Shown here: positions 1 to 5,632 of the stretch, piece by piece
Layout of the letters: every line of letters begins with the position of its first letter
Numbering within the stretch: the first letter of the stretch is position 1
NCBI GenBank assembly: GCA_022572105.1
Contig: JACZWN010000106.1
Location: 1-11,600, forward strand
Reading direction: 5' to 3'
Source: Pseudomonadota bacterium
GTDB lineage: Bacteria > Pseudomonadota > Alphaproteobacteria > Kiloniellales > J153
Length of the DNA: 11,600 bases
Program-made: the position numbers and the translations under genes
The notes under the pieces: generated by a model
Seen by the model: only the letters and a program-made list of their open reading frames with translations
Told to the model about the DNA's origin: nothing
Database searches by the model: none

Positions 1-1
1 C

Positions 2-466
2 GACGCCCTCGATCGCGCCGCGCGGACCGGCTCGCGTCTGAACGAAGCCCTCGCCAAGGCGCTGGAGCGCGCCTGCGCGGCGAGTGGCAACCGCCAGCTC
101 CTGGACCTGGCCGGTCAGGCGCTCGGCCGCTCGGCGCGCCACGCGCGCGCCATCGTGCTCTTCGAGCGCGCGCTGGAGGAGGACCCCAACGCGATCAACG
201 CGCGCATCGGCCTGGTGGTGACCCTGCAGCTCGCCCGGCGCTACGGCGCGGCGGTGCCCCATCTGGTTTGGCTGCTCGGCGTCAAGGCGGACGATCTCCG
301 GGTCCTGCGCATGGCGACGCTCAGCGGCAAGTGGGGCGAGGCGCCGGAACTGGCGGCCCGGGCGCTGGCGCTCATCGAGACGCACCATCCCCCGATGGCG
401 CCCGGCGCACGCAAGTTCCTCGACAGCCCCGACCCGCCGCCCAGCCGGCCCTCGGCGCCGCCGTGA
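2..466 (+). CDS. TPR-like repeat protein, C-terminal part (5' end outside window)
   Basis: The frame is open from the left edge to a TGA at 464-466, giving the last 154 residues or so of a longer protein. It is alanine- and leucine-rich helical sequence. A segment near LFERALEEDPNAINARIG fits the tetratricopeptide pattern: a helix ending in ALxxDP, then an asparagine/alanine-rich second helix. TPR domains are protein-protein interaction scaffolds, so this is probably an adaptor or the TPR tail of a larger enzyme; the catalytic part, if any, lies outside. The last 15 residues are proline-rich and probably disordered. GC content is very high, as in the core genes on the right of the window. The precise family cannot be named from this fragment. 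Confidence 0.7.
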   Translation, partial: DALDRAARTGSRLNEALAKALERACAASGNRQLLDLAGQALGRSARHARAIVLFERALEEDPNAINARIGLVVTLQLARRYGAAVPHLVWLLGVKADDLRVLRMATLSGKWGEAPELAARALALIETHHPPMAPGARKFLDSPDPPPSRPSAPP

Positions 467-491
467 GCCCCCGCGGCGCCGGGCATGAGGC

Positions 492-520
492 TGGACAGTC
501 CGGGTGACATTGCCTATAAG
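492..520 (+). promoter_or_regulatory. sigma70-like promoter for tRNA-Phe
   Basis: TGGACA (492-497) is followed by a 17-bp spacer and TATAAG (515-520), each 5 of 6 to the sigma70 consensus at ideal spacing. The predicted start is near 527, about 38 nt before the tRNA 5' end. A GC-rich inverted repeat (520-528 with 536-544, 9 bp, 7-nt loop) lies across the start point, so only its right arm would be transcribed. No other gene on this strand is close enough to use this promoter. Confidence 0.6.
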
Positions 521-564
521 CGCTCCCGCGCCCGCCGGGAGCGCAGCCCAGAGAACGCCCCTGT

Positions 565-640
565 GCCCAGGTAGCTCAGTCGGTAGAGCACGTGACTGAA
601 AATCACGGTGTCGGTGGTTCGATTCCGCCCCTGGGCACCA
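565..640 (+). tRNA. tRNA-Phe (GAA anticodon)
   Basis: A 76-nt cloverleaf reads directly. The acceptor stem is GCCCAGG (565-571) with CCTGGGC (630-636). The D arm is GCTC/GAGC, the anticodon stem CGTGA/TCACG (591-595 and 603-607), and the loop CTGAAAA has anticodon GAA at 598-600. The T arm holds GGTTCGATTCC. The discriminator is A637 and CCA is encoded at 638-640. GAA reads phenylalanine codons, and the layout matches bacterial tRNA-Phe closely. A T5 run (646-650) follows without a hairpin. AT-richer accessory DNA begins right after the gene. Confidence 0.97.
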
Positions 641-799
641 CCACCTTTTTGAGTGATTGATTTTACTGAAAAAAAGAAGGCAAGAAAGATCATTGCCCGT
701 CATTTGCCCCGTCATGGGCATACCCTCTCGCTTCCCACTTATGGTCAGCTATTGGAGGTCGAGCGGACTCAATTCGCTCCTGCCATTTGGTCCGGGTAT

Positions 800-819
800 G
801 GCCCAGGCTGTGTGAAAAC
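800..819 (+). repeat. left terminal inverted repeat of short outer element
   Basis: GGCCCAGGCTGTGTGAAAAC here is matched in reverse complement at 2654-2673, 19 of 20 bases, with the single mismatch at position 3. Sequence of the type GTTTTCACACAGCCTGG is, from memory, common at ends of transposase-type insertion sequences and derivatives. No target duplication is visible just outside. Removing the nested transposon brings the two arms to the ends of a unit of about 156 bp. Confidence 0.6.
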
Positions 820-824
820 TATTT

Positions 825-848
825 CGCGATTATCCCCTTGACGTACGA
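825..848 (+). repeat. left terminal inverted repeat of the IS1595-type transposon
   Basis: These 24 bases are the exact reverse complement of 2511-2534. The outermost bases are CGCGATTATCCCC, and the inner part contains TTGACG (838-843) pointing into the element. Direct copies of AACTATTT lie immediately outside both ends. Confidence 0.92.
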
Positions 849-874
849 TCCCGTTTAGGGGCAGAGTCAGACGC

Positions 875-1471
875 ATGGCTGAATGGCTTGCTCAATACCT
901 CCGCAAGGAGGGAAAAGTGATAAGGGGCGCGCCCGTCGCGTTCACTATCTGCGTGCTAATTGTCGCCGCGCTCGGGATCGTCGCAGTTTCTTTAATTTTG
1001 GATATTAGGTATCGCGATAGACTGGAGATCGCGAATGACCGAGCACAATTTAGTCAGGAATTAGTGGCTGAGTACCGGCAGAAATTACAGGTTGATTCGC
1101 CCGATGCAGCCGCGGCAAAACTCCGAGACTCGGAAGCGGAAATTGCCGAATTGAAAGACCGAGAATTAAGACTTATCGAACAAAAATCTGAAGAAAACGC
1201 AGATGGTACTTATACGATCTCTAGCGTCATGCAAGTTGTGTCATCGTCTCCACCCGCTGGATTATGTGTCAGAGGAGAATTCAATGACTTAATTGAAATG
1301 ACAGTAGAGGAAGTAGACCCCCAACCATCGGTACTTAGATCAATCATTCAGATAAAAGAGAAGCCCGACACTTGGTATATACATAGTCCATCTGGTGCAT
1401 TTCTGATTACTGTTCATGCAAAAAGCCCAAATGGGACACTTCATTACAAATTTGATAAGAGGGATTGTTAA
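875..1471 (+). CDS. transposon passenger: single-pass membrane coiled-coil protein, unknown function
   Basis: 198 residues. One hydrophobic helix spans about residues 19-42. A charged helical stretch (about 45-105), rich in E, K, R, A and L, probably forms a coiled coil. A C-terminal region (about 108-198) looks beta-rich, with two cysteines (in GLCVRGE and the final KRDC). The layout suggests a membrane-anchored protein, topology unknown. The ATG at 875 has only a weak ribosome site. An in-frame GTG at 917 has AAGGAGG (905-911) at 5-nt spacing and would give 184 residues starting just before the helix. ATG is kept because similar short membrane proteins usually have such a leader, but GTG is a real alternative. 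Codon use is much AT-richer than in core genes. It lies inside the transposon and is followed 2 nt later by a second small gene. No function is recognised. Confidence 0.75.
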   Translation: MAEWLAQYLRKEGKVIRGAPVAFTICVLIVAALGIVAVSLILDIRYRDRLEIANDRAQFSQELVAEYRQKLQVDSPDAAAAKLRDSEAEIAELKDRELRLIEQKSEENADGTYTISSVMQVVSSSPPAGLCVRGEFNDLIEMTVEEVDPQPSVLRSIIQIKEKPDTWYIHSPSGAFLITVHAKSPNGTLHYKFDKRDC

Positions 1472-1473
1472 CC

Positions 1474-1695
1474 GTGGCTCGCGGTAAATACCTCAGCCTT
1501 GAAGAAGCCCGCAGATCGGGAAGGATCGAGCAGTTTTGCAAGGAACACCCGTCCAAGGGTGATTGGAACGCTTTCGACGCGATGATGGATTGGTTCGCCG
1601 GTCCCGAGGCTAAAAGCTCATCAAGAGCCGTGCGAACATCGTCTCGGGCGCGTGGCGCAGGTTCCAGCGGAACTCGAACTCGCCGAGGTACTTAG
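1474..1695 (+). CDS. transposon passenger: small protein with ARGKYLSLEEAR motif, 3' end antisense to transposase
   Basis: 73 residues from GTG 1474, which has AAGAGGG about 10 nt upstream; an in-frame TTG at 1465 sits too close to that site. It begins 2 nt after the preceding stop, so the two genes are probably translated together. The first 45 residues or so (ARGKYLSLEEAR..., KEHPSKGDWNAFD, MMDWFA) look like a genuine small helical protein; I believe this opening recurs in small uncharacterised bacterial proteins but cannot verify it. From about residue 46 the reading frame runs antisense through the transposase 3' end (1610-1695) and becomes a low-complexity S/R/G/T tail. The original C-terminus may therefore have been lost when the gene was captured. 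The function is unknown. Confidence 0.55.
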   Translation: MARGKYLSLEEARRSGRIEQFCKEHPSKGDWNAFDAMMDWFAGPEAKSSSRAVRTSSRARGAGSSGTRTRRGT

Positions 1696-2470
1696 ACAGG
1701 TGCTTGCGGGAAACATGGATGTGCGTACCCCGGATCGAGCGCTTGATTTGCGACCAGAAACCTTCGATGGAGTTTGTGTGGTGGATGCCGTTTACCCACT
1801 GATCGACAGAATGATCGACGGTGCCGTGCCTAAAGCCGTGCTTGGCCAGGCCACGATAGGCGATCCACTCGTCCGTGCTGATAATCGAGCCGGAACGGAT
1901 GTTCTCAAGGATGTGTCGTTCGAGGGTAACTTTGCGCGTGTTCGGGACAACTCGCGTCATCACATCGCCGCCACGCTCGACCATGCCGAACACCACGGTT
2001 TTGCCTGGCGCCCCACGCCCGCGCTTGCCGCCCGAACGCCGTCCGCCGATGTAGGTTTCGTCTGCTTCCACGTGCCCGCCCAGTGGGGGATCGCCGTCCA
2101 CGTTCGCCATGTATTTGCGGATTTGATGGCCCATGCGCCAGGCGCACTTGTAGGTCACGCCCAACTGGCGTTGCAGTTCCTTGGCGGGCACACCGTGGCG
2201 TGTCGTGGTGAACAGGTACATAGCGTAGAACCACTTTTGAAGCGGCGTGTGCGACCGCTCGAACGGCGTCCCGACCATTGGGTGAATGTGATGCCCGCAC
2301 GTCGGGCAGGCATAGGCGGGAAGCTTCTTGAGCTTGGCGAACTGGCCCTCGGCTCCGCACTTCGGGCAATACATTGGATTGCCAAAACGAAGCATCATCA
2401 GATGCTCAAGGCACGCTTCGTCGGTCGAGAACCTGTTGAAAAAGTCTTGGACGGTTGGGGCTTTGGCCAT
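1610..2470 (-). CDS. IS1595-family DDE transposase with zinc ribbon
   Basis: 286 residues, a usual length for the family. The N-terminal zinc ribbon has C35-x2-C38 and C55-x2-C58 (CPKCG, CPTCG), followed by a helical segment with WFYAMYLFTTTRHGV and a putative HTH (KELQRQLGVTY). The catalytic core shows D137 in VEADETYIGGRR, D200 in ISTDEW and E236 in HHTNSIEGFWSQIKR, with conserved N233. This is the DDE signature of the IS1595/IS1016 group, which move by cut-and-paste. The start ATG has AGGAGG (minus strand, 2484-2479) with an 8-nt spacer. No frameshift or missing catalytic residue is visible, so it may be active. The last 86 bases overlap the small plus-strand passenger gene in opposite orientation. 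Two long open frames on the other strands here are shadows. Confidence 0.96.
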   Translation of the reverse strand: MAKAPTVQDFFNRFSTDEACLEHLMMLRFGNPMYCPKCGAEGQFAKLKKLPAYACPTCGHHIHPMVGTPFERSHTPLQKWFYAMYLFTTTRHGVPAKELQRQLGVTYKCAWRMGHQIRKYMANVDGDPPLGGHVEADETYIGGRRSGGKRGRGAPGKTVVFGMVERGGDVMTRVVPNTRKVTLERHILENIRSGSIISTDEWIAYRGLAKHGFRHGTVDHSVDQWVNGIHHTNSIEGFWSQIKRSIRGTHIHVSRKHLSKYLGEFEFRWNLRHAPETMFARLLMSF

Positions 2471-2473
2471 CTT

Positions 2474-2513
2474 CGAAACCTCCTATACCCTCAATATGGG
2501 TATTGGGGTTTCG
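2474..2513 (-). promoter_or_regulatory. inverted repeat sequestering the transposase ribosome site
   Basis: Read on the minus strand, arm 2513-2498 (CGAAACCCCAATACCC) pairs with arm 2490-2474 (GGGTATAGGAGGTTTCG): 15 base pairs with one A bulge, one A-A mismatch and a 7-nt loop (2497-2491). The right-hand arm contains the AGGAGG ribosome site of the transposase. A transcript entering from outside would contain both arms and hide the site. One starting at the element's own promoter near 2486 would lack the first arm. Confidence 0.6.
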
Positions 2514-2521
2514 TACGTCAA
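2493..2521 (-). promoter_or_regulatory. candidate transposase promoter with -35 inside the terminal repeat
   Basis: On the minus strand TTGACG (2521-2516), within the terminal inverted repeat, is followed by a 17-bp spacer and CATATT (2498-2493). The -35 matches the consensus in 5 of 6 positions and the -10 in 4 of 6. Initiation is predicted near 2486, giving a leader of about 16 nt that keeps the ribosome site but little else. Confidence 0.5.
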
Positions 2522-2534
2522 GGGGATAATCGCG
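2511..2534 (-). repeat. right terminal inverted repeat of the IS1595-type transposon
   Basis: Exact reverse complement of 825-848. AACTATTT (2535-2542) follows directly and repeats the bases just outside the left end (817-824). Confidence 0.92.
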
Positions 2535-2542
2535 AACTATTT

Positions 2543-3150
2543 TTTGGCGGCCGAAACCAAATATTGATTCATTAGGTCGGCTTCAGTCGCAATAATGATT
2601 CGCCTGCGTTGCCTTCCGGATTCAATTATTGCGCGGAAGGACTCGGCATCCGCGTTTTCACACAGCCTGGACCCACAGCCGACATTTCGGCCCATGGTGC
2701 GCTAGGTTCAAATCTCGCGCCCGGTCCTTGACCTCGTTGGGCCCGCCGGCGCGGTACGCCTGAAAGCCTGTCTGGGAAATCAGTGGGTTCGAGGGGGCGA
2801 GTGCGTCTGGCTCGGCCTCGGCGGTCTTTCGATACGGGGATCTGGGTTAGGCCTGTTCGCCTTGCGCGGCCACGAGGGGGTTCATTTGGCTTAGCGAGGG
2901 GCGGACGGCTGATGATTACCCATTCCATAATTTTGTTTCTTCTATTTTAATTATGCGCCCACAAATTCGATATGTTAGCCTCTTTGGCAGTACGTTGTGC
3001 GCCCAATTATCGCCAGTGCTGGCCGGATGGGAGGGGGCGCAGCATCGATGGCCTCCATCTCGCGTGCATTGTTCGAGAGGCTACCGCCGCACTGGGGCAG
3101 AGGCGGGCGGTCGCGAAGCGTCTGGAATTCAAACCTCGGGAGGCTACAAG
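2543..3150. other. accessory intergenic stretch without a convincing gene
   Basis: About 600 bases between the transposon and the exported-protein gene. It holds the right part of the short outer element (to 2673), with overlapping small hairpins (2588-2596 with 2625-2633; 2612-2617 with 2635-2640). A mixed-composition stretch (2674-2920) has only arginine/proline-rich spurious frames. A very AT-rich patch contains a 7-bp inverted repeat (2926-2932 and 2949-2955). The upstream part of the frame leading into 3151 is open from 2953 but does not look coding. Confidence 0.5.
2654..2673 (-). repeat. right terminal inverted repeat of short outer element
   Basis: On the minus strand it reads GGTCCAGGCTGTGTGAAAAC, matching 800-819 in 19 of 20 positions. 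With the left arm it brackets 25 plus 131 bases of non-transposon sequence, the apparent pre-insertion element. Confidence 0.6.
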
Positions 3151-3558
3151 ATGAAGAAGCTACTCATTACGACGGCGATTGTGGGGGTCACCGCGGTCCT
3201 TTCCTTGATGACGATCTACTCGTCCGTCCCGACAAATGCACAGTCGGCGCGTTGCCCTTGCTTTACCGAGTTGATGGTCGTCGGATCGGGGAAGTCCGCC
3301 TCGGAATCGAAATGCGTATTTACGAAGATTTTAACCAAACAGTTGGGCCATGTTGGAGTTCTCCTATTTTGCAGTCCACAGAACCGTCAGTTGATGTTCA
3401 CAATCACCCCGCAAGACTGTAAGGGATTCGCTGGCAACTTACCGGCGGAATTATTTCGGAATGTTGATGAGACGATCGACATGAGCGACCTCGAGGGCGG
3501 TAGGGGAGCCTTAATGGCGGCAGCCGAAACGTTGGACTGCCGGGGAATGCCAGAGTAG
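3151..3558 (+). CDS. small exported six-cysteine protein, unknown function
   Basis: 135 residues. The start is ATG 3151, chosen because GGGAGG (3138-3143) lies 7 nt upstream and a classical signal peptide begins there: MKK, a hydrophobic core LLITTAIVGVTAVLSLM, and a likely cleavage after TNA or QSA around residues 30-33. The open frame extends upstream to 2953, but that part looks non-coding. The mature part of about 100 residues holds six cysteines (C35, C37, C55, C74, C90, C130), enough for three disulfides in the periplasm or outside the cell. C35-x-C37 opens the mature chain. I do not recognise a family. Composition is AT-richer than the core genes, consistent with the accessory block after tRNA-Phe. 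No partner gene is adjacent. Confidence 0.75.
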   Translation: MKKLLITTAIVGVTAVLSLMTIYSSVPTNAQSARCPCFTELMVVGSGKSASESKCVFTKILTKQLGHVGVLLFCSPQNRQLMFTITPQDCKGFAGNLPAELFRNVDETIDMSDLEGGRGALMAAAETLDCRGMPE

Positions 3559-3808
3559 CTCCCCATCATGTGGCGTCCGGCGTAAGTCGAAAGGCGGTTG
3601 TCGGCGTCCCACCGCCCTCTGTGAACGGTTAAAATATGAGGGCGGATAGCCGAGGAAATCGAAGCCCCGCTCGATCCGCCGGACGAACGACCGCTTGTGG
3701 CTAACAAGCGAAGTGGTGAGCGCACCTGATCGACGGCCGCATCCGGGCGCCTACCAGACATGAGGCGGTGGGTGCGGCGGCCCGCTTCGCCGCCCGCGCC
3801 CGGGCGCT
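3559..3808. other. intergenic stretch at the accessory/core junction
   Basis: No gene is seen. It contains an 8-bp inverted repeat CCGCCCTC/GAGGGCGG (3612-3619 and 3638-3645) and a 7-bp hairpin CGCTTGT/ACAAGCG (3692-3698 and 3704-3710, 5-nt loop). Just downstream of the minus-strand transporter are a GGCGGC/GCCGCC hairpin (3776-3781 and 3789-3794) and the 12-bp palindrome GCGCCCGGGCGC (3796-3807). None is followed by a T run on the relevant strand, so terminator calls are not made. Confidence 0.5.
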
Positions 3809-4711
3809 TCAGCCGAGCAGCAGGATCAGGATGCCGGCGACGATGAGGGCGATGCCGCCGAGCTCGAGCCGGGTGGAGCGTTCGCGGAAGACGACCTGGG
3901 CGGCGATGAAGGTGAACACCAGCTCGATCTGGCCGAGCGCGCGCACGTAGGCCGCGTTCTGAATGGTCATGGCGGTGAACCAGCCGACCGAGCCGAGCAT
4001 GCCGGCGATCCCGACCCATCCGGCCACGCGCCAGGCGCGCAGCACCTGGCCGAGCTGTCCGGGCTCGCGCCAGACCAGGTAGGCGCCCATGACCAGCGTC
4101 TGGAAGCAGAGCACGCAGGCGAGCGTAAAGGCGGCCTGGATCAGGAAGCCCTGGCCGCCGAGCGACAGCGCGGCCGCCCGGTAGGAAACCGCCGAGACCC
4201 CGAACAAGGCCCCCGAGGCCAGGCCGATGAGCGCCGTGCGCTCGGTCCAGGCGGTGAGCAGCCGTCCCAGCCCGACGCTGGTCTTCGACGACGACAGCAC
4301 CACCACCCCCACCAGGCTCACCAGAATGGCGGCCGTCGCCGCGGCGCTCAGGCGGTCGCCGAGGATGACCAGGCCGAAGATCGCGGTCTGCACGGTCTCG
4401 GTCTTGGAATAGGTCGTGCCGACGGCGAAGTTGCGGAACGAGAACAGATAGATGAGCAGCGCCGTCGCCAGGATCTGCGCCAGGCCGCCGATGCCGGTGT
4501 AGAGCGCGAAGGTGGCGTGCGGCGCGGGCAGCGCGAAGCCCGGCGCCGAGGCCAGCGCGGCGACGTAGAGCACGGCGAAGGGAAGCGCATAGATGAAACG
4601 GGCGTAGGTGGCGCCGCCGGTGCTCAAGCGCCCCTTCAGATGCTTCTGCAGCGCCGAGCGCAGGTTCTGCAGGAACGCCGCGGCGATGGTGATGGGAATC
4701 CAGAGTTCTAT
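3809..4711 (-). CDS. EamA/DMT-family transporter, with ATA at the expected start
   Basis: Drug/metabolite transporter superfamily, an inner-membrane carrier of about ten helices made of two EamA repeats; the substrate is unknown. The track from TTG 4627 gives 272 residues, but homologous-looking sequence continues upstream in frame through AAFLQNLRSALQKHLKGR to ELWIPIT, giving the normal length of about 300. At the expected start the codon is ATA (4711-4709), with GGAGG about 8 nt upstream on the minus strand and no other start codon near. Visible hallmarks are the repeated hydrophobic helices, a TTYSKTETVQTAIFG segment in repeat one, a charged loop near VWREPGQLGQ, and the final ELGGIALIVAGILIL helix. 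Either ATA is used as a start, or TTG is used and the first helix is lost. Confidence 0.85.
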   Translation of the reverse strand: MELWIPITIAAAFLQNLRSALQKHLKGRLSTGGATYARFIYALPFAVLYVAALASAPGFALPAPHATFALYTGIGGLAQILATALLIYLFSFRNFAVGTTYSKTETVQTAIFGLVILGDRLSAAATAAILVSLVGVVVLSSSKTSVGLGRLLTAWTERTALIGLASGALFGVSAVSYRAAALSLGGQGFLIQAAFTLACVLCFQTLVMGAYLVWREPGQLGQVLRAWRVAGWVGIAGMLGSVGWFTAMTIQNAAYVRALGQIELVFTFIAAQVVFRERSTRLELGGIALIVAGILILLLG

Positions 4712-5050
4712 GTCAGCCCCCTCCCCGGGCCGGCCCCCTTCGCGGGGGGCGCCGGGCCTCTTGTGCCCCCTTCGGCGCGGCCGGGCAAGACCGCGTCCGC
4801 GCCCGCGCCGCGGGCCAAGGATGGCGGCCTTCGGTGGGGCGGCTTGGCCCTCATCTGGGATTCAGGAGCCCGCGTTGGGCGGCTTGCCCGCCATCTCGGC
4901 GTCGGGGGGCCCCGCAGGACGCCGCGCCGCGCGCCTAACCGGGAGGGTCAATCCGGCGCCATGAAATGGCTCCGTATCGACGAGACTTGGTTTAACAATT
5001 TGGCCGGATCCGGGGAGATGCCGGGCGGCTGCGCCTCAACGAGACGTATT
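4712..5050. other. GC-rich intergenic stretch, no gene seen
   Basis: Between the transporter start and the hemerythrin stop. It contains C/G runs including a small hairpin CCCCC-TTCGC-GGGGG (4734-4738 and 4744-4748) and a CCGGATCCGG palindrome around 5005-5014. Open frames here are low-complexity P/R/A/G sequence without ribosome sites. A promoter for the minus-strand transporter should lie in its left part, but no clear -35/-10 pair stands out. Confidence 0.5.
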
Positions 5051-5518
5051 CTAGCGGCTCCACCAGACCTCGCTCGCCTTGAACGACTTGGCGGCTTCCC
5101 GGGCCGCTGGACTGTGCTCGGCGTGAGGCCGGTAGGCCATGCCCTCGATCAGGATGTGGTGCTTGAGCCAGTCCTGGAGAAAGGTGAGAAGCGCCTCGTC
5201 GACGATGGCCGCGGCCTCCTCGGGGCCCTCGTCGAAGCGGCGGTGCAAGCGGTTGATCCGCTCGACGAAGTCACGGTGCTCCAGCTCGTGTTCCCTGATA
5301 TCGGGGTACTGGCAGGCCGCCATGACCTTCTCCTCCCGGGCGAAGTGATACTCCGCATAACGCAGCAGCGCGAACAGCGACTGGCGGGTCGCGCTCCGCC
5401 GGGCTTCGTCCTCTGCGTTGGCGCCGAGTTGGTTGATGACCTTGATGAGCTCCTTGTGGTCGGCATCCAACTCGATCACGCCGACGCTCATCTTCTCGTT
5501 CCACTGCATTAGGGCCAT
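5051..5518 (-). CDS. bacteriohemerythrin (single-domain), with an altered carboxylate ligand
   Basis: 155 residues from ATG 5518; the upstream in-frame extension lacks the family pattern, while MALMQWNEKMSVGV is the classic hemerythrin opening. The protein is a four-helix bundle binding O2 at a di-iron site in the cytoplasm, for oxygen storage, delivery or sensing. Ligand positions visible are H21 (DADHKEL), H58 and E62 (YHFAREE), H77 and H81 (REHELEHRD) and H121 (LKHHILIEG). The bridging aspartate normally five residues after the last histidine is G126 (codon GGC at 5143-5141), with E125 adjacent. The site may be rearranged or use E125. An FNR/FixK-type box lies 115-128 nt upstream, suggesting control by oxygen. 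Confidence 0.93.
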   Translation of the reverse strand: MALMQWNEKMSVGVIELDADHKELIKVINQLGANAEDEARRSATRQSLFALLRYAEYHFAREEKVMAACQYPDIREHELEHRDFVERINRLHRRFDEGPEEAAAIVDEALLTFLQDWLKHHILIEGMAYRPHAEHSPAAREAAKSFKASEVWWSR

Positions 5519-5604
5519 GATGCCTTGCCCTCGCTCGTTGCCGCGCGTATCGCCGATCGCCGCCCGGCACCACAAACGGGCACCACGAACGGCCGAGTGC
5601 CGCC

Positions 5605-5610
5605 ATGCTA
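5605..5610 (-). promoter_or_regulatory. candidate -10 of the hemerythrin promoter
   Basis: TAGCAT on the minus strand, 4 of 6 to the sigma70 -10 box. A start about 7 nt downstream (near 5598) puts the centre of the FNR/FixK-type box (5633-5646) at -41.5, the classic class II activator position. Confidence 0.4.
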
Positions 5611-5632
5611 GGGATTTCGTCGGATGAATACT

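Larger units (their letters stand above)
825..2534 (-). mobile_element. complete IS1595-family transposon with passenger genes
   Basis: This is a 1710-bp element. Perfect 24-bp inverted ends (825-848 and 2511-2534) begin CGCGATTATCCCC and are flanked by the same 8-bp sequence, AACTATTT, at 817-824 and 2535-2542. Both the repeat structure and the 8-bp AT-rich target duplication fit the IS1595/Merlin superfamily. The transposase occupies 1610-2470 on the minus strand. The remaining 750 bp or so carries two small plus-strand genes that are not needed for transposition. Some IS1595 members are known to carry passengers. The intact target duplication and open transposase frame suggest a fairly recent, possibly still active, insertion. 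Calling the family rests on the transposase motifs; the subgroup is not assigned. Confidence 0.92.

Noticed and set aside
653..841. 62-codon frame after tRNA-Phe, ending in GPGCVKT
   Set aside because: It runs through the outer element's terminal repeat and across the transposon boundary, has no ribosome site and shows no protein-like pattern. Short frames with GPGCVKT arise from this type of IS end.
815..2544. Longer transposon ends that include the partly matching AAAANTAN bases
   Set aside because: The similarity just outside 825 and 2534 is explained by the AACTATTT target duplication, not by a longer terminal repeat.
1652..2575. 307-codon plus-strand frame
   Set aside because: Antisense to the transposase, whose zinc ribbon and DDE motifs are unmistakable; it also crosses the terminal repeat.
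2698..2730. tRNA T-arm-like sequence GGTTCAAATC
   Set aside because: The flanking bases do not form a 5-bp T stem, and no acceptor, D or anticodon arm is found.
2626..2928. 100-codon minus-strand frame with arginine/proline-rich sequence
   Set aside because: It contains the other copy of the GPGCVKT end sequence and an R/P-rich composition typical of a spurious frame. No start signal is evident.
2953..3150. N-terminal extension of the six-cysteine protein
   Set aside because: The frame is open, but the signal peptide and ribosome site both place the start at 3151, and the upstream residues look non-coding.
4517..5512. 331-codon plus-strand frame
   Set aside because: It spans the transporter N-terminus, an intergenic gap and the hemerythrin gene in antisense; no domain is visible.
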